Assembly: GCF_050789285.1 (NCBI RefSeq)
Contig: NZ_JBOUVX010000001.1
Location: forward strand, 434,001-498,000
Origin: CAVPWP01 sp050789285
Lineage (GTDB): Bacteria > Pseudomonadota > Alphaproteobacteria > Rhodobacterales > Rhodobacteraceae
Length of the DNA: 64,000 nucleotides
Reading direction: 5' to 3'
The position numbers and the translations under genes are program-made. Positions 24,798 to 33,585 of this stretch are shown piece after piece (the first letter of the stretch is position 1; the number at the start of each line of letters is the position of its first letter). Below the pieces are notes generated by a model. That model did no database searches. It was not told where the DNA came from and saw nothing but the letters and a program-made list of their open reading frames with translations.

Positions 24798-27700
24798 ATG
24801 AGCCATCTGCTCGACAAACTGAACTTCTTCCAGAGCAAGGAACTGGAGCAATTCTCGGACGGTTGGGGTCAGACCACCCGAGAGAACCGCGACTGGGAGG
24901 ACACCTACCGGAACCGCTGGCGGCACGACAAGATCGTGCGCTCGACCCACGGGGTGAACTGCACCGGTTCGTGTTCCTGGAAGATCTACGTCAAGTCCGG
25001 CATCGTCACCTGGGAAACCCAGCAGACCGATTATCCGCGCACCCGTGCGGGCCTGCCTAACCATGAACCCCGCGGCTGCGCGCGGGGTGCGTCCTACAGC
25101 TGGTATCTCTATTCCGCGAACCGGGTGAAGAACCCGCTGATCCGCGGCGCCCTGATGCGCGCCTGGCGCAAGATGCGCGAGACGCTGACGCCGGTCGCCG
25201 CCTGGGCCGCGATCCAGAACGATCCGGTCCTGCGCGCCTCCTACACCAAGACCCGCGGCAAGGGCGGGTTCGTGCGCGCCACCTGGGACGAGGCGACCGA
25301 GATCGTCGCCGCCGCCAACGCCTACACCGCCAAGACCCATGGCCCCGACCGGGTGTTCGGCTTCTCGCCCATCCCGGCCATGTCGATGGTGAGCTACGCC
25401 GCAGGCTCGCGCTACCTTTCGCTTCTGGGCGGCACCTGCATGTCCTTCTACGACTGGTATTGCGACCTGCCGCCGGCCAGCCCGCAGACCTGGGGCGAAC
25501 AGACCGACGTGCCGGAATCGGCCGACTGGTACAATGCGGGCTTCCTGATGCTGTGGGGCTCGAACGTGCCGCAGACGCGCACGCCGGACGCCCATTTCTA
25601 CACCGAGGTCCGTTATCGCGGCACCAAGTCCGCCGTCGTCAGCCCCGACTATTCGGAAGCCGCCAAGTTCGGCGACATCTGGCTGAACCCGCAGGCCGGC
25701 ACCGATGCGGCGCTGGCGATGGCCATGGGCCATGTGATCCTGCGCGAATTCCACCTCGACCGGCAGGCCGAGTATTTCGAGGACTACGCCCGCAAGTACA
25801 CCGACATGCCGATGCTCGTCCGGCTGGAGGATCGCGACGGCCACCTCGTCCCGGGCCGGATGCTGCGGGCCGACGACTTCGACGGGAAGCTGGGCGAGAC
25901 CAACAACCCCGACTGGAAGACCGTGGCCTATGACGAGGCCTCAGGCCAGATCGTGGCCCCCAACGGCTCCATCGGGTTCCGCTGGGGCGAGGAAGGCAGG
26001 TGGAACCTCGAAGAGCGCGCCAAGGGCGCCGAGGCCCGGCTGCGGCTCAGCCAGATCCTGGACGGCGATCACGATGAGGTCGTCGGCGTCGACTTCCCCT
26101 ACTTCGGCGGCGTCGCCACGGGCGATTTCGTCAAGTGCGATCATCCCGAGGTCCTGACCCGCAACATCCCCGCCCGCCGCGTCATGCTGGCCGATGGCTC
26201 CAGCGCGCTGGTGGCGACGGTGTTCGACCTGTTCTGCGCCAACTACGGGCTCGACCGCGGCCTTGGCGGCAAATGGGTGTCGAAGGATTTCGACGACGAC
26301 AGCCCCTATACCCCCGCCTGGGCCGAGAAGATCACCGGCGTGGATCGCGAAAAGATCATCGCCGTGGCGCGCGAATTCGCGGGCAACGCCGAAAAGACCC
26401 GTGGCAAGTCCATGGTCATCCTCGGGGCCGGTCTGAACCACTGGTACCACATGGACATGAACTACCGCGGCATCATCAACATGCTGGTGATGTGCGGCTG
26501 CATCGGGCAGGAGGGCGGCGGCTGGTCGCACTACGTCGGGCAGGAGAAGCTGCGCCCGCAGACCGGCTGGGCGCCCCTGGCCTTCGCGCTCGACTGGAAC
26601 CGCCCGCCGCGGCACATGAACTCGACCTCGTGCTGGTACGCCCACACCGACCAGTGGCGCTACGAGACCCTGCGCGCGGGCGAGATCCTGTCGCCCACCG
26701 CGCCCGAGGGCGACTGGGACATCAGCCTCATCGACTACAACATCCGCGCCGAGCGCATGGGCTGGCTGCCGTCCGCCCCGCAGCTCAAGACCAACCCGCT
26801 CGAGGTGTCCAAGGCCGCGAAGAAGGCCGGGAAGGAGATCAGGGACTACGTCGCCGCGCAGCTGACGTCCGGCGATCTGGAAATGTCCTGCCAGGACCCG
26901 GACGCGCCGGAAAACTGGCCGCGCAACCTTTTCGTGTGGCGCTCGAACCTGCTGGGGTCGAGCGGCAAGGGGCATGAATACTTCCTCAAGCACCTCTTGG
27001 GCACCGATCACGGCGTCATGGGCAAGGACCTGGGCGAGGAAGGCGGCGTGATGCCGAAGGAGGCCGTCTGGCATGACGAGGCGCCGAAAGGCAAGCTCGA
27101 CCTGCTGGTGACCATCGACTTCCGGATGTCCACCACCTGCGTCTACTCCGACATCGTGCTGCCGACCGCCAGCTGGTACGAAAAGGACGACCTCAACACC
27201 TCCGACATGCACCCGTTCATCCACCCGCTGCAGGCGGCGGTGGACCCGGCCTATGAGTCCAAGTCCGACTGGGAGATTTTCAAGTCGATCGCGGCCAAGT
27301 TCTCGGAAGTGGCCCCCGAGGTGCTGGGGGTCGAGACCGATATCGTCCAGCTTCCGCTCCTCCACGACACCCCCGGCGAACTGGCGCAAGCGCATGTGAG
27401 GGACTGGAAGAAGGGCGAATGCGACCTGATCCCGGGCAAGACCGCGCCCAACTACATCGCGGTGGAGCGGGACTACCCGAACCTCTACAGGAAGTTCACC
27501 TCGGTCGGGCCGCTTCTCGAGAAGCTCGGCAACGGCGGCAAGGGGATCAACTGGGACACCAAGACCGAGGTCAGGCATCTGCGCGACCTGAACGGCGTGG
27601 TGCAGGATGAGGGCGTCTCGAAGGGTCACGCGAAGCTGGAAACCGCCATCGACGCGGCCGAGATGATCCTGATGCTGGCCCCCGAAACCAACGGCGAAGT

Positions 27701-28556
27701 GGCCGTGAAGGCTTGGGAGGAACTGGAAAAGCCCACCGGCCGGCACCATGCCCACCTGGCCGAGGGCGCACACCACACGAAAATCCGCTTCCGCGATATC
27801 GCGGCGCAACCGCGCAAGATCATCTCGTCGCCCACATGGTCGGGCATCGAAAGCGAGGAGGTGTGCTACAACGCCGGCTACACCAACGTCCACGAACTGA
27901 TCCCGTGGCGGACGCTCACCGGCCGGCAACAGCTCTACCAGGATCACCTGTGGATGCGCGCCTTCGGCGAGGGCTTCGTCAGCTACCGCCCGCCGGTGGA
28001 CCTCAAGACCATCACGAGGGCCGTCAACAACGACGCGGCCGAGGGCAGCCCGCACGTGGTGCTGAACTTCATCACGCCCCACCAGAAATGGGGCATTCAC
28101 AGCACCTACACCGACAACCTCCTGATGCTGACGCTGAACCGGGGCGGACCGGTGGTCTGGATGTCCGAGGTGGACGCGGCAAAGGCGGGCCTTGTCGATA
28201 ACGACTGGGTGGAAGCCTACAACATCAACGGCGCGCTGACGGCGCGGGTGGTGGTGTCCCAGCGGATCAAGCAGGGCACGCTGTTCATGTACCACGCGCA
28301 GGAAAAGATCGTGAACACGCCCGGTTCGGAAAAGACCGGCCATCGCGGCGGCATCCACAACTCGGTCACGCGCGCGACCCTGAAACCCACGCACATGATC
28401 GGCGGCTACGCCCAGCTGTCCTACGGCTTCAACTACTACGGCACCGTGGGCAGCAACCGCGACGAGTTCGTGATCGTGCGGAAAATGAAGAAGATCGACT
28501 GGCTCGACAAACCCGCAAGCCGGTCCGCAACCCCGAGAGTGGAGGCAGCGGAATGA
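24798..28556 (+). CDS. narG: respiratory nitrate reductase alpha subunit
   Basis: 1252-residue Mo-bis-MGD catalytic subunit that reduces nitrate to nitrite on the cytoplasmic face of the membrane. The FS0 [4Fe-4S] ligands His51, Cys55, Cys59 and Cys94 are in HGVNCTGSCSW and EPRGCARGASY. The Mo-ligand aspartate is in SFYDWYCDLPPASPQTWGEQ. Length matches E. coli NarG (1247). GAAAGGA precedes the ATG. Its stop overlaps narH (ATGA). Codon use is CTG-rich, in contrast to the flanking narK. Confidence 0.97.
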   Translation: MSHLLDKLNFFQSKELEQFSDGWGQTTRENRDWEDTYRNRWRHDKIVRSTHGVNCTGSCSWKIYVKSGIVTWETQQTDYPRTRAGLPNHEPRGCARGASYSWYLYSANRVKNPLIRGALMRAWRKMRETLTPVAAWAAIQNDPVLRASYTKTRGKGGFVRATWDEATEIVAAANAYTAKTHGPDRVFGFSPIPAMSMVSYAAGSRYLSLLGGTCMSFYDWYCDLPPASPQTWGEQTDVPESADWYNAGFLMLWGSNVPQTRTPDAHFYTEVRYRGTKSAVVSPDYSEAAKFGDIWLNPQAGTDAALAMAMGHVILREFHLDRQAEYFEDYARKYTDMPMLVRLEDRDGHLVPGRMLRADDFDGKLGETNNPDWKTVAYDEASGQIVAPNGSIGFRWGEEGRWNLEERAKGAEARLRLSQILDGDHDEVVGVDFPYFGGVATGDFVKCDHPEVLTRNIPARRVMLADGSSALVATVFDLFCANYGLDRGLGGKWVSKDFDDDSPYTPAWAEKITGVDREKIIAVAREFAGNAEKTRGKSMVILGAGLNHWYHMDMNYRGIINMLVMCGCIGQEGGGWSHYVGQEKLRPQTGWAPLAFALDWNRPPRHMNSTSCWYAHTDQWRYETLRAGEILSPTAPEGDWDISLIDYNIRAERMGWLPSAPQLKTNPLEVSKAAKKAGKEIRDYVAAQLTSGDLEMSCQDPDAPENWPRNLFVWRSNLLGSSGKGHEYFLKHLLGTDHGVMGKDLGEEGGVMPKEAVWHDEAPKGKLDLLVTIDFRMSTTCVYSDIVLPTASWYEKDDLNTSDMHPFIHPLQAAVDPAYESKSDWEIFKSIAAKFSEVAPEVLGVETDIVQLPLLHDTPGELAQAHVRDWKKGECDLIPGKTAPNYIAVERDYPNLYRKFTSVGPLLEKLGNGGKGINWDTKTEVRHLRDLNGVVQDEGVSKGHAKLETAIDAAEMILMLAPETNGEVAVKAWEELEKPTGRHHAHLAEGAHHTKIRFRDIAAQPRKIISSPTWSGIESEEVCYNAGYTNVHELIPWRTLTGRQQLYQDHLWMRAFGEGFVSYRPPVDLKTITRAVNNDAAEGSPHVVLNFITPHQKWGIHSTYTDNLLMLTLNRGGPVVWMSEVDAAKAGLVDNDWVEAYNINGALTARVVVSQRIKQGTLFMYHAQEKIVNTPGSEKTGHRGGIHNSVTRATLKPTHMIGGYAQLSYGFNYYGTVGSNRDEFVIVRKMKKIDWLDKPASRSATPRVEAAE

Positions 28557-30079
28557 AAGTTCGTGCGCAAATCGGCAAGGTCCTGAACCTCGACAAATGC
28601 ATCGGGTGCCACACCTGTTCCGTCACCTGCAAGAACGTGTGGACGACGCGCGAAGGCGTCGAATACGCCTGGTTCAACAACGTCGAGACCAAGCCGGGCA
28701 CCGGCTATCCGACGGACTGGGAAAACCAGAAGCGCTGGAACGGAGGCTGGACACGGTCGGCCAGCGGGAAGCTGCATCCCAAGCAGGGGTCGAAATGGCG
28801 GATATTGGCGAATATCTTCGCCAACCCCTCGATGCCTGAAATCGACGATTACTATGAACCCTTCGATTTCGACTACGACCACCTGAAATCCGCGCCCGAC
28901 ATGGATCATTTCCCCACCGCGCGCCCCCGGTCCAAGATCACCGGCGAGCGGATGGAGAAGATCGAGAAGGGCCCGAACTGGGAGGAAATCCTCGGCGGGG
29001 AATTCTCGAAACGCTCGGCCGACTACAACTTCGAGAACATCCAGAAGCAGATCTATGGAGAGTATGAGAATACCTTCATGATGTATCTGCCGCGCCTGTG
29101 CGAGCATTGCCTCAACCCGACCTGTTCCGCCTCCTGCCCCTCGGGCGCGATCTACAAGCGCGAGGAGGACGGCATCGTCCTGATCGACCAGGAGAAATGC
29201 CGCGGCTGGCGGATGTGCATCTCGGGCTGTCCCTACAAGAAGGTCTATTACAACTGGGAATCTGGCAAATCCGAGAAATGCACCTTCTGCTATCCGCGTA
29301 TTGAATCCGGCCAGCCGACGGTCTGTTCGGAAACCTGCGTGGGCCGCATCCGCTATCTGGGCGTGATACTCTATGACGCCGACAAGATCGAGGCGGCCGC
29401 CAGCAGCGAGCGGGAAACCGACCTTTACGGTGCGCAGCTCGATGTGTTTCTCGACCCCAACGACCCGGAGGTGATCGCCGCCGCCCGCCGCGACGGCGTG
29501 CCCGAGGACTGGATCGAATCCGCCAAGGTCAGCCCGATCTGGAAGATGGCGATGGAGTGGAAGGTCGCCTTCCCGCTGCATCCCGAATACCGGACGCTGC
29601 CGATGGTCTGGTACATCCCGCCGCTGTCGCCGATCCAGAACGCCGCCCAGGCCGGACAGATCGCGATGAGCGACCAGATGCCCGACGTGCGCAGCTTGCG
29701 CATCCCGGTCAAGTACCTCGCCAACATGCTCACGGCGGGCGACGAGGAGCCCATCGTGCACGCGCTGGAGCGTATGTCGGCCATGCGGCTCTACATGCGG
29801 GCGCTCACCGTGGACGGCGTGCGCGACGAAGGCATCGCCGCCCGCGTCGGCATGTCGGGCCGGATGATCGAGGACATGTACAAGATCATGGCTATCGCCG
29901 ACTACGAGGACCGCTTCGCGATCCCCACGGCGCACCGCGAACAGAACGAGGACGGTGCCGACATCCGCGGCGGCTGCGGGTTCACCGACGGCAACGGCTG
30001 CTCCACCGGCGAGACGGCCAAGACCAGCCTGTTCGGCGGCAAGAAGAAGTCCTTCGCCCTTCCGCTGGAGTCGTTCTGA
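28553..30079 (+). CDS. narH: respiratory nitrate reductase beta (iron-sulfur) subunit
   Basis: 508-residue electron-transfer subunit carrying four Fe-S clusters between NarI haems and NarG. Cysteine groups in order: CIGCHTCSVTCKNVW, CEHCLNPTCSASCPSGA, CRGWRMCISGCPYKKVYY and CTFCYP...CSETC. The Trp in CRGW replaces a Cys, the hallmark of the [3Fe-4S] centre. Starts four bases inside narG and ends overlapping narJ, so the subunits are translationally coupled. Confidence 0.97.
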   Translation: MKVRAQIGKVLNLDKCIGCHTCSVTCKNVWTTREGVEYAWFNNVETKPGTGYPTDWENQKRWNGGWTRSASGKLHPKQGSKWRILANIFANPSMPEIDDYYEPFDFDYDHLKSAPDMDHFPTARPRSKITGERMEKIEKGPNWEEILGGEFSKRSADYNFENIQKQIYGEYENTFMMYLPRLCEHCLNPTCSASCPSGAIYKREEDGIVLIDQEKCRGWRMCISGCPYKKVYYNWESGKSEKCTFCYPRIESGQPTVCSETCVGRIRYLGVILYDADKIEAAASSERETDLYGAQLDVFLDPNDPEVIAAARRDGVPEDWIESAKVSPIWKMAMEWKVAFPLHPEYRTLPMVWYIPPLSPIQNAAQAGQIAMSDQMPDVRSLRIPVKYLANMLTAGDEEPIVHALERMSAMRLYMRALTVDGVRDEGIAARVGMSGRMIEDMYKIMAIADYEDRFAIPTAHREQNEDGADIRGGCGFTDGNGCSTGETAKTSLFGGKKKSFALPLESF

Positions 30080-30801
30080 TGATGGACCGCACACTCAAGG
30101 CGCTGTCGCTGACGCTCAGCTATCCGAACGCGGAGCTTCAGGACGCCATGCCCGAGATCGGGGCCGTTCTTGGCGCCGATCGGCGCCTCACCGCCGATAC
30201 GCGGGCCGCGTTGGTGCTGCTGACCGAAGGGCTTGGGCAGGGCGACCTGTTCGACGTCCAGGAAAGCTATGTGATGCTCTTCGACCGCTCGCGCACCCTG
30301 TCGCTCAACCTGTTCGAGCATGTCCATGGCGAAAGCCGGGATCGGGGCGGCGCAATGGTCAGCCTGATCGAGACCTATAGGGAGGGCGGGTTCGAGCCCG
30401 CCACCTCGGAACTGCCGGACCACCTGCCGGTGCTGCTGGAATTCCTGTCGACGCGCCCCACACGCGACGTGCAGGAAACCTTGGCGGACGCGGCCCATAT
30501 CTTCGACGCGCTTGCAGCCCGTCTGGTGCGGCGCGAGAGCGGATATGACGCCGCGTTCGCCGCTTTGTCCCAGCTTGCCGGCATACAGGCCGATGCGGGC
30601 ACCGTGGCCGGGATGCTGGCCCAGCCCGACGACGACCCCACAGACCTGACCGCATTGGACGCGGTCTGGGAGGAGACCGAGGTCACCTTCGGCCCCGACC
30701 CGAACGCGGGCTGTCCGCAGGTCCGCGACATGTTGGCCGCGATGGACGCACCATCTCGCAAGGCAACACCCGCCGCCCCCACCCTGAACAGGAGCGCATG
30801 A
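30079..30801 (+). CDS. narJ: nitrate reductase maturation chaperone
   Basis: 240-residue TorD-type helical chaperone (NarJ/NarW). The family core is visible in LSLTLSYPNAELQDAMPEI, ESYVMLFDRSRTLSLNLFEHVHGESRDRG and DHLPVLLEFLST. It binds the NarG N-terminus and is needed for cofactor insertion and docking to NarI; it is not part of the final enzyme. ATGATG at 30079 overlaps the narH stop. The acidic tail (WEETEVTFGPD) is family-typical. Confidence 0.93.
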   Translation: MMDRTLKALSLTLSYPNAELQDAMPEIGAVLGADRRLTADTRAALVLLTEGLGQGDLFDVQESYVMLFDRSRTLSLNLFEHVHGESRDRGGAMVSLIETYREGGFEPATSELPDHLPVLLEFLSTRPTRDVQETLADAAHIFDALAARLVRRESGYDAAFAALSQLAGIQADAGTVAGMLAQPDDDPTDLTALDAVWEETEVTFGPDPNAGCPQVRDMLAAMDAPSRKATPAAPTLNRSA

Positions 30802-30802
30802 C

Positions 30803-31588
30803 ATGTTCGGCAATTTCGATATAAACTTCATGCTGTTCGGCGTCATGCCCTATGTCGCGCTGACGGTGTTCCTCGTGGGATCCATCGCCCGCTACGAGCG
30901 CGACCCGTTCACATGGAAAAGCTCGTCCAGCCAGCTCTTGCGCCGCAAGCAGCTCATGTGGGGGTCGATCCTGTTCCATGTCGGCATCCTCACGGTGTTC
31001 TTCGGCCACCTCGTCGGGCTGTTCACCCCGATCTGGGTGCTGGATGCCATCGGCATTCCCTACGGGCTGAAGCAGTGGATGGCGGTCCTGATCGGCGGGC
31101 CGGCGGGCATTGCCGCGCTAATCGGGTCGACGATGCTGATCCATCGTCGATTGGTCGATCCACGCATCCGCGTGACATCGACCTTTCCCGACATCCTGAT
31201 CATGGTGCTGATCTGGCTCCAGCTGGCCATCGGCCTGCTGACGATCACCCAGACCCTTCAGCACATGGACGGGTCGGAAATGGTCCGCTTCATGACCTGG
31301 TCGCAAAGCGTCGTGACATGGAACATCAACGCCTGGGTCACGGTGGTCGACGTGCATTGGCTCTACAAGACGCACATCTTCCTCGGGTTGCTCATCACGA
31401 TCCTGTTCCCCTTCACGCGGCTCGTGCACATCTGGTCCGGTTTTGCAGCCCCCTTCCGGTATCTGCTGACGCGGCCGGGCTACCAGATCGTCCGCTCGCG
31501 CCGGACCCGTCCGCTCGAAGAGCGCCGTCGCGCCTTCGACAAGCTGCAGGCCAAGCGCGGCCCCGCAACCACCACACCGGCGGAGTGA
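30803..31588 (+). CDS. narI: respiratory nitrate reductase gamma subunit (dihaem cytochrome b)
   Basis: 261-residue five-helix membrane subunit that oxidises quinol on the periplasmic side. Probable haem ligands are His in LFHVGILTVFFGHLVGLF, HWLYKTHIFLG and RLVHIWSGF; the C-terminal tail is basic and cytoplasmic. Length and order after narJ match all nar operons. A PpiC-like gene follows 5 bp downstream. Confidence 0.96.
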   Translation: MFGNFDINFMLFGVMPYVALTVFLVGSIARYERDPFTWKSSSSQLLRRKQLMWGSILFHVGILTVFFGHLVGLFTPIWVLDAIGIPYGLKQWMAVLIGGPAGIAALIGSTMLIHRRLVDPRIRVTSTFPDILIMVLIWLQLAIGLLTITQTLQHMDGSEMVRFMTWSQSVVTWNINAWVTVVDVHWLYKTHIFLGLLITILFPFTRLVHIWSGFAAPFRYLLTRPGYQIVRSRRTRPLEERRRAFDKLQAKRGPATTTPAE

Positions 31589-31593
31589 GCAAC

Positions 31594-32388
31594 ATGAACC
31601 TGGCCCTGTTTCCCGATGTCGTCGTGAGCGGCGAAACCATTCCCTCGGCGGCGATCGCCGCCGAGGCGCAGAACCACACCGCGCCCAGGGACAAGCCCGG
31701 CATCGCCTGGCGCAAGGCGGCGCAGGCGCTCACGATCCGGGCCCTGCTCCTACAGGAGGCCAACGCGCGCGGGCTGAAGCCGGACCCGCTCGAACTGGCC
31801 CCGGGTCGGTTCGAGACGGAAGATGAGGCCCTGATCCGCGCCCTTCTCGACGAGGCGCTGACCATTGCGCCCGTGACGGAGGACGCGGTCCGCACCGAAT
31901 GGGCGCGTGACCCCGATCGATACCGGTCCGCGCCGCTGTGGGATGTCTCGCACATCCTGTGTGCCTGCGACCCGCGCGACGAGGCCGAGCGCGGGCTGGC
32001 GGAGGCGCGGGCCACGGCCCTGCTGGCGCGGCTGGACGGCGATGCGAAAGGCTTCGCCGCAGCGGCCCGGGAAAGCGATTGCGGGTCCAAGGCGTCCGAC
32101 GGCCATCTGGGCCAGCTTGGTCCGGGTGATACCGTGCCCGAGTTCGAAGCGGCGGTGCGCACCTTGCCGGAAGGGGGGATCAGTCCCGCGCCGGTCCTGT
32201 CGCGGCACGGATGGCACATCATACGCCTGAACGCTACCGCGCCGGGGCAGGTGCTGCCCTACGACACCGTCCGCCCCAAGATCGTGCAGGCGCTGGAAAA
32301 GGCGGCCTGGGCGCGGGCGTCGCGGGACTTCGTGGAGGGCTTGGCGCAAGGGGCGCAGATTTCCGGCGCAAGTCTTGCGCCGATCTGA
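31594..32388 (+). CDS. PpiC/parvulin-type peptidyl-prolyl isomerase in the nar operon
   Basis: 264 residues. The N-terminal ~125 residues are helical (NifM/SurA-like); the C-terminal parvulin domain has DVSHILCACDP, FAAAARESDCGSKASDGHLG and the closing LSRHGWHIIRLN. No signal peptide is evident, so it probably acts in the cytoplasm. It follows narI by 5 bp and shares its CTG-rich codon use, so it looks like a fifth nar gene. A similar gene accompanies nar operons in several alphaproteobacteria; a folding role for NarGHI is plausible but not shown. Confidence 0.85.
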   Translation: MNLALFPDVVVSGETIPSAAIAAEAQNHTAPRDKPGIAWRKAAQALTIRALLLQEANARGLKPDPLELAPGRFETEDEALIRALLDEALTIAPVTEDAVRTEWARDPDRYRSAPLWDVSHILCACDPRDEAERGLAEARATALLARLDGDAKGFAAAARESDCGSKASDGHLGQLGPGDTVPEFEAAVRTLPEGGISPAPVLSRHGWHIIRLNATAPGQVLPYDTVRPKIVQALEKAAWARASRDFVEGLAQGAQISGASLAPI

Positions 32389-32408
32389 ACCGCACGAAAG
32401 AGCGTGTC

Positions 32409-32978
32409 ATGAAACCGTCAGATCCAGTGCTGCGTGGGAGCGGTGACAGGCCGACGAGCCAGAGCCTGCTCGCCGATCCTCTGGATTTCATCAGCGAGGA
32501 CCACCTGCGCGAGCGCCAGATCTGCGCGGTGATCGACGGGCTGGCGATGGCGGCCTCCCTCGACACTCGGGCGGTGCTGACGGTGCTGCGCTTTCTGAAC
32601 GAGGAGCTGAACGTCCATCTGCGCGACGAGGCAGAGGATCTGTTCCCGCTTCTTGCTCGGCGCTGCACGCAAGAGGATGCGATCGAGGGCGCGATCGCCC
32701 GGATCAGGGCCGATCAGGACGAGGCGATGCGTCTGCTGCCCGAGGTGCGTGCGATGCTGGCCGGTTGCCTCGATAGCGGGGACGGCCTCACCGCCGAGGA
32801 GCGCGCAGTGCTGTCCAGGTTTGCAGGGCACGTGCGCCGCCACTTGGTTGCCGAGAACGCAATTCTCCTGCCGATCGCCCGCGCCCGGCTGACCAGGGCT
32901 GATCTGCGGACCCTGTCGAAACACATGCGGTTCCGTCGTGGACTGCCTGATCTTGCGGAGACGCCCAATGCTCAATGA
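32409..32978 (+). CDS. haemerythrin-like (HHE) domain protein
   Basis: 189 residues, four-helix HHE protein. Putative metal ligands are in DFISEDHLRERQ, LNVHLRDEAEDLFPLL, IRADQDEAM (Gln/Asp at the usual His place) and HVRRHLVAENAILLPIA. One usual His is thus not obvious, and metal binding may be altered. It follows the PpiC gene by 20 bp and overlaps the carbonic anhydrase gene by 11 bp. Such proteins bind O2, NO or iron; in this operon a role in protecting or repairing nitrate reductase is an inference. Confidence 0.78.
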   Translation: MKPSDPVLRGSGDRPTSQSLLADPLDFISEDHLRERQICAVIDGLAMAASLDTRAVLTVLRFLNEELNVHLRDEAEDLFPLLARRCTQEDAIEGAIARIRADQDEAMRLLPEVRAMLAGCLDSGDGLTAEERAVLSRFAGHVRRHLVAENAILLPIARARLTRADLRTLSKHMRFRRGLPDLAETPNAQ

Positions 32979-33585
32979 TCTACTGGCACGCAACCTCGCG
33001 TGGTCGGAACAACGTCAGGCGCAGGAGCCGGACTACTTCACCCGGCTTGCCGCGCTTCAGGCGCCCGAGTTCTTCTGGATCGGCTGTTCGGACAGCCGGG
33101 TTCCGGCCAACGTGGTCGCGGGGCTCGATCCGGGCGAGGTGTTCGTCCACCGCAATGTGGCCAACGTCGTTCACTCCACGGACATGAACCTCCTCTCGGC
33201 GCTCGAATTCGCGGTGGAGGCGCTCAGGGTGCGCGAGATCATCGTCTGCGGGCACTACGGCTGCGGCGGGGTGAAGGCCGCGACCGAGGACATGCCGCAT
33301 GGCCTCGCCGACCATTGGCTGGAGCCCATCCGCCGCATCGCGCGGGCCTACGCGGTCGATCTGGCGCAAGAGCCCGACATGGAGGCGCGCCGCGACAGGC
33401 TCGCCGAACTCAATGTCGTCGAAGGGGTGAGGCGCGTCTGCGAAACGCCCATCCTGCAGAATGCCTGGCGGCGGCGCGCGGATATCCGCGTCCACGGGCT
33501 GATCTACGGGCTGAAGGACGGACGGCTGCGCGATCTCGATTGCAGCATCGGGCCGGGACATTTCGAGAAGGAGGCCGCGGAATGA
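32968..33585 (+). CDS. beta-carbonic anhydrase
   Basis: 205-residue zinc enzyme interconverting CO2 and bicarbonate. Active-site residues are in GCSDSR (Cys40, Asp42, Arg44) and CGHYGCGG (His96, Cys99). The length fits the plant/E. coli Can type. The ATG at 32968 overlaps the preceding stop; ORF extension upstream adds only ten atypical residues. Coupled to moeA by an ATGA overlap, so it sits between respiratory and cofactor genes. Confidence 0.93.
   Translation: MLNDLLARNLAWSEQRQAQEPDYFTRLAALQAPEFFWIGCSDSRVPANVVAGLDPGEVFVHRNVANVVHSTDMNLLSALEFAVEALRVREIIVCGHYGCGGVKAATEDMPHGLADHWLEPIRRIARAYAVDLAQEPDMEARRDRLAELNVVEGVRRVCETPILQNAWRRRADIRVHGLIYGLKDGRLRDLDCSIGPGHFEKEAAE

Noticed and set aside
25941..28394. 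817-codon open frame opposite narG
   Set aside because: Same cause: no motif, composition like reverse-translated narG, and narG is certain.
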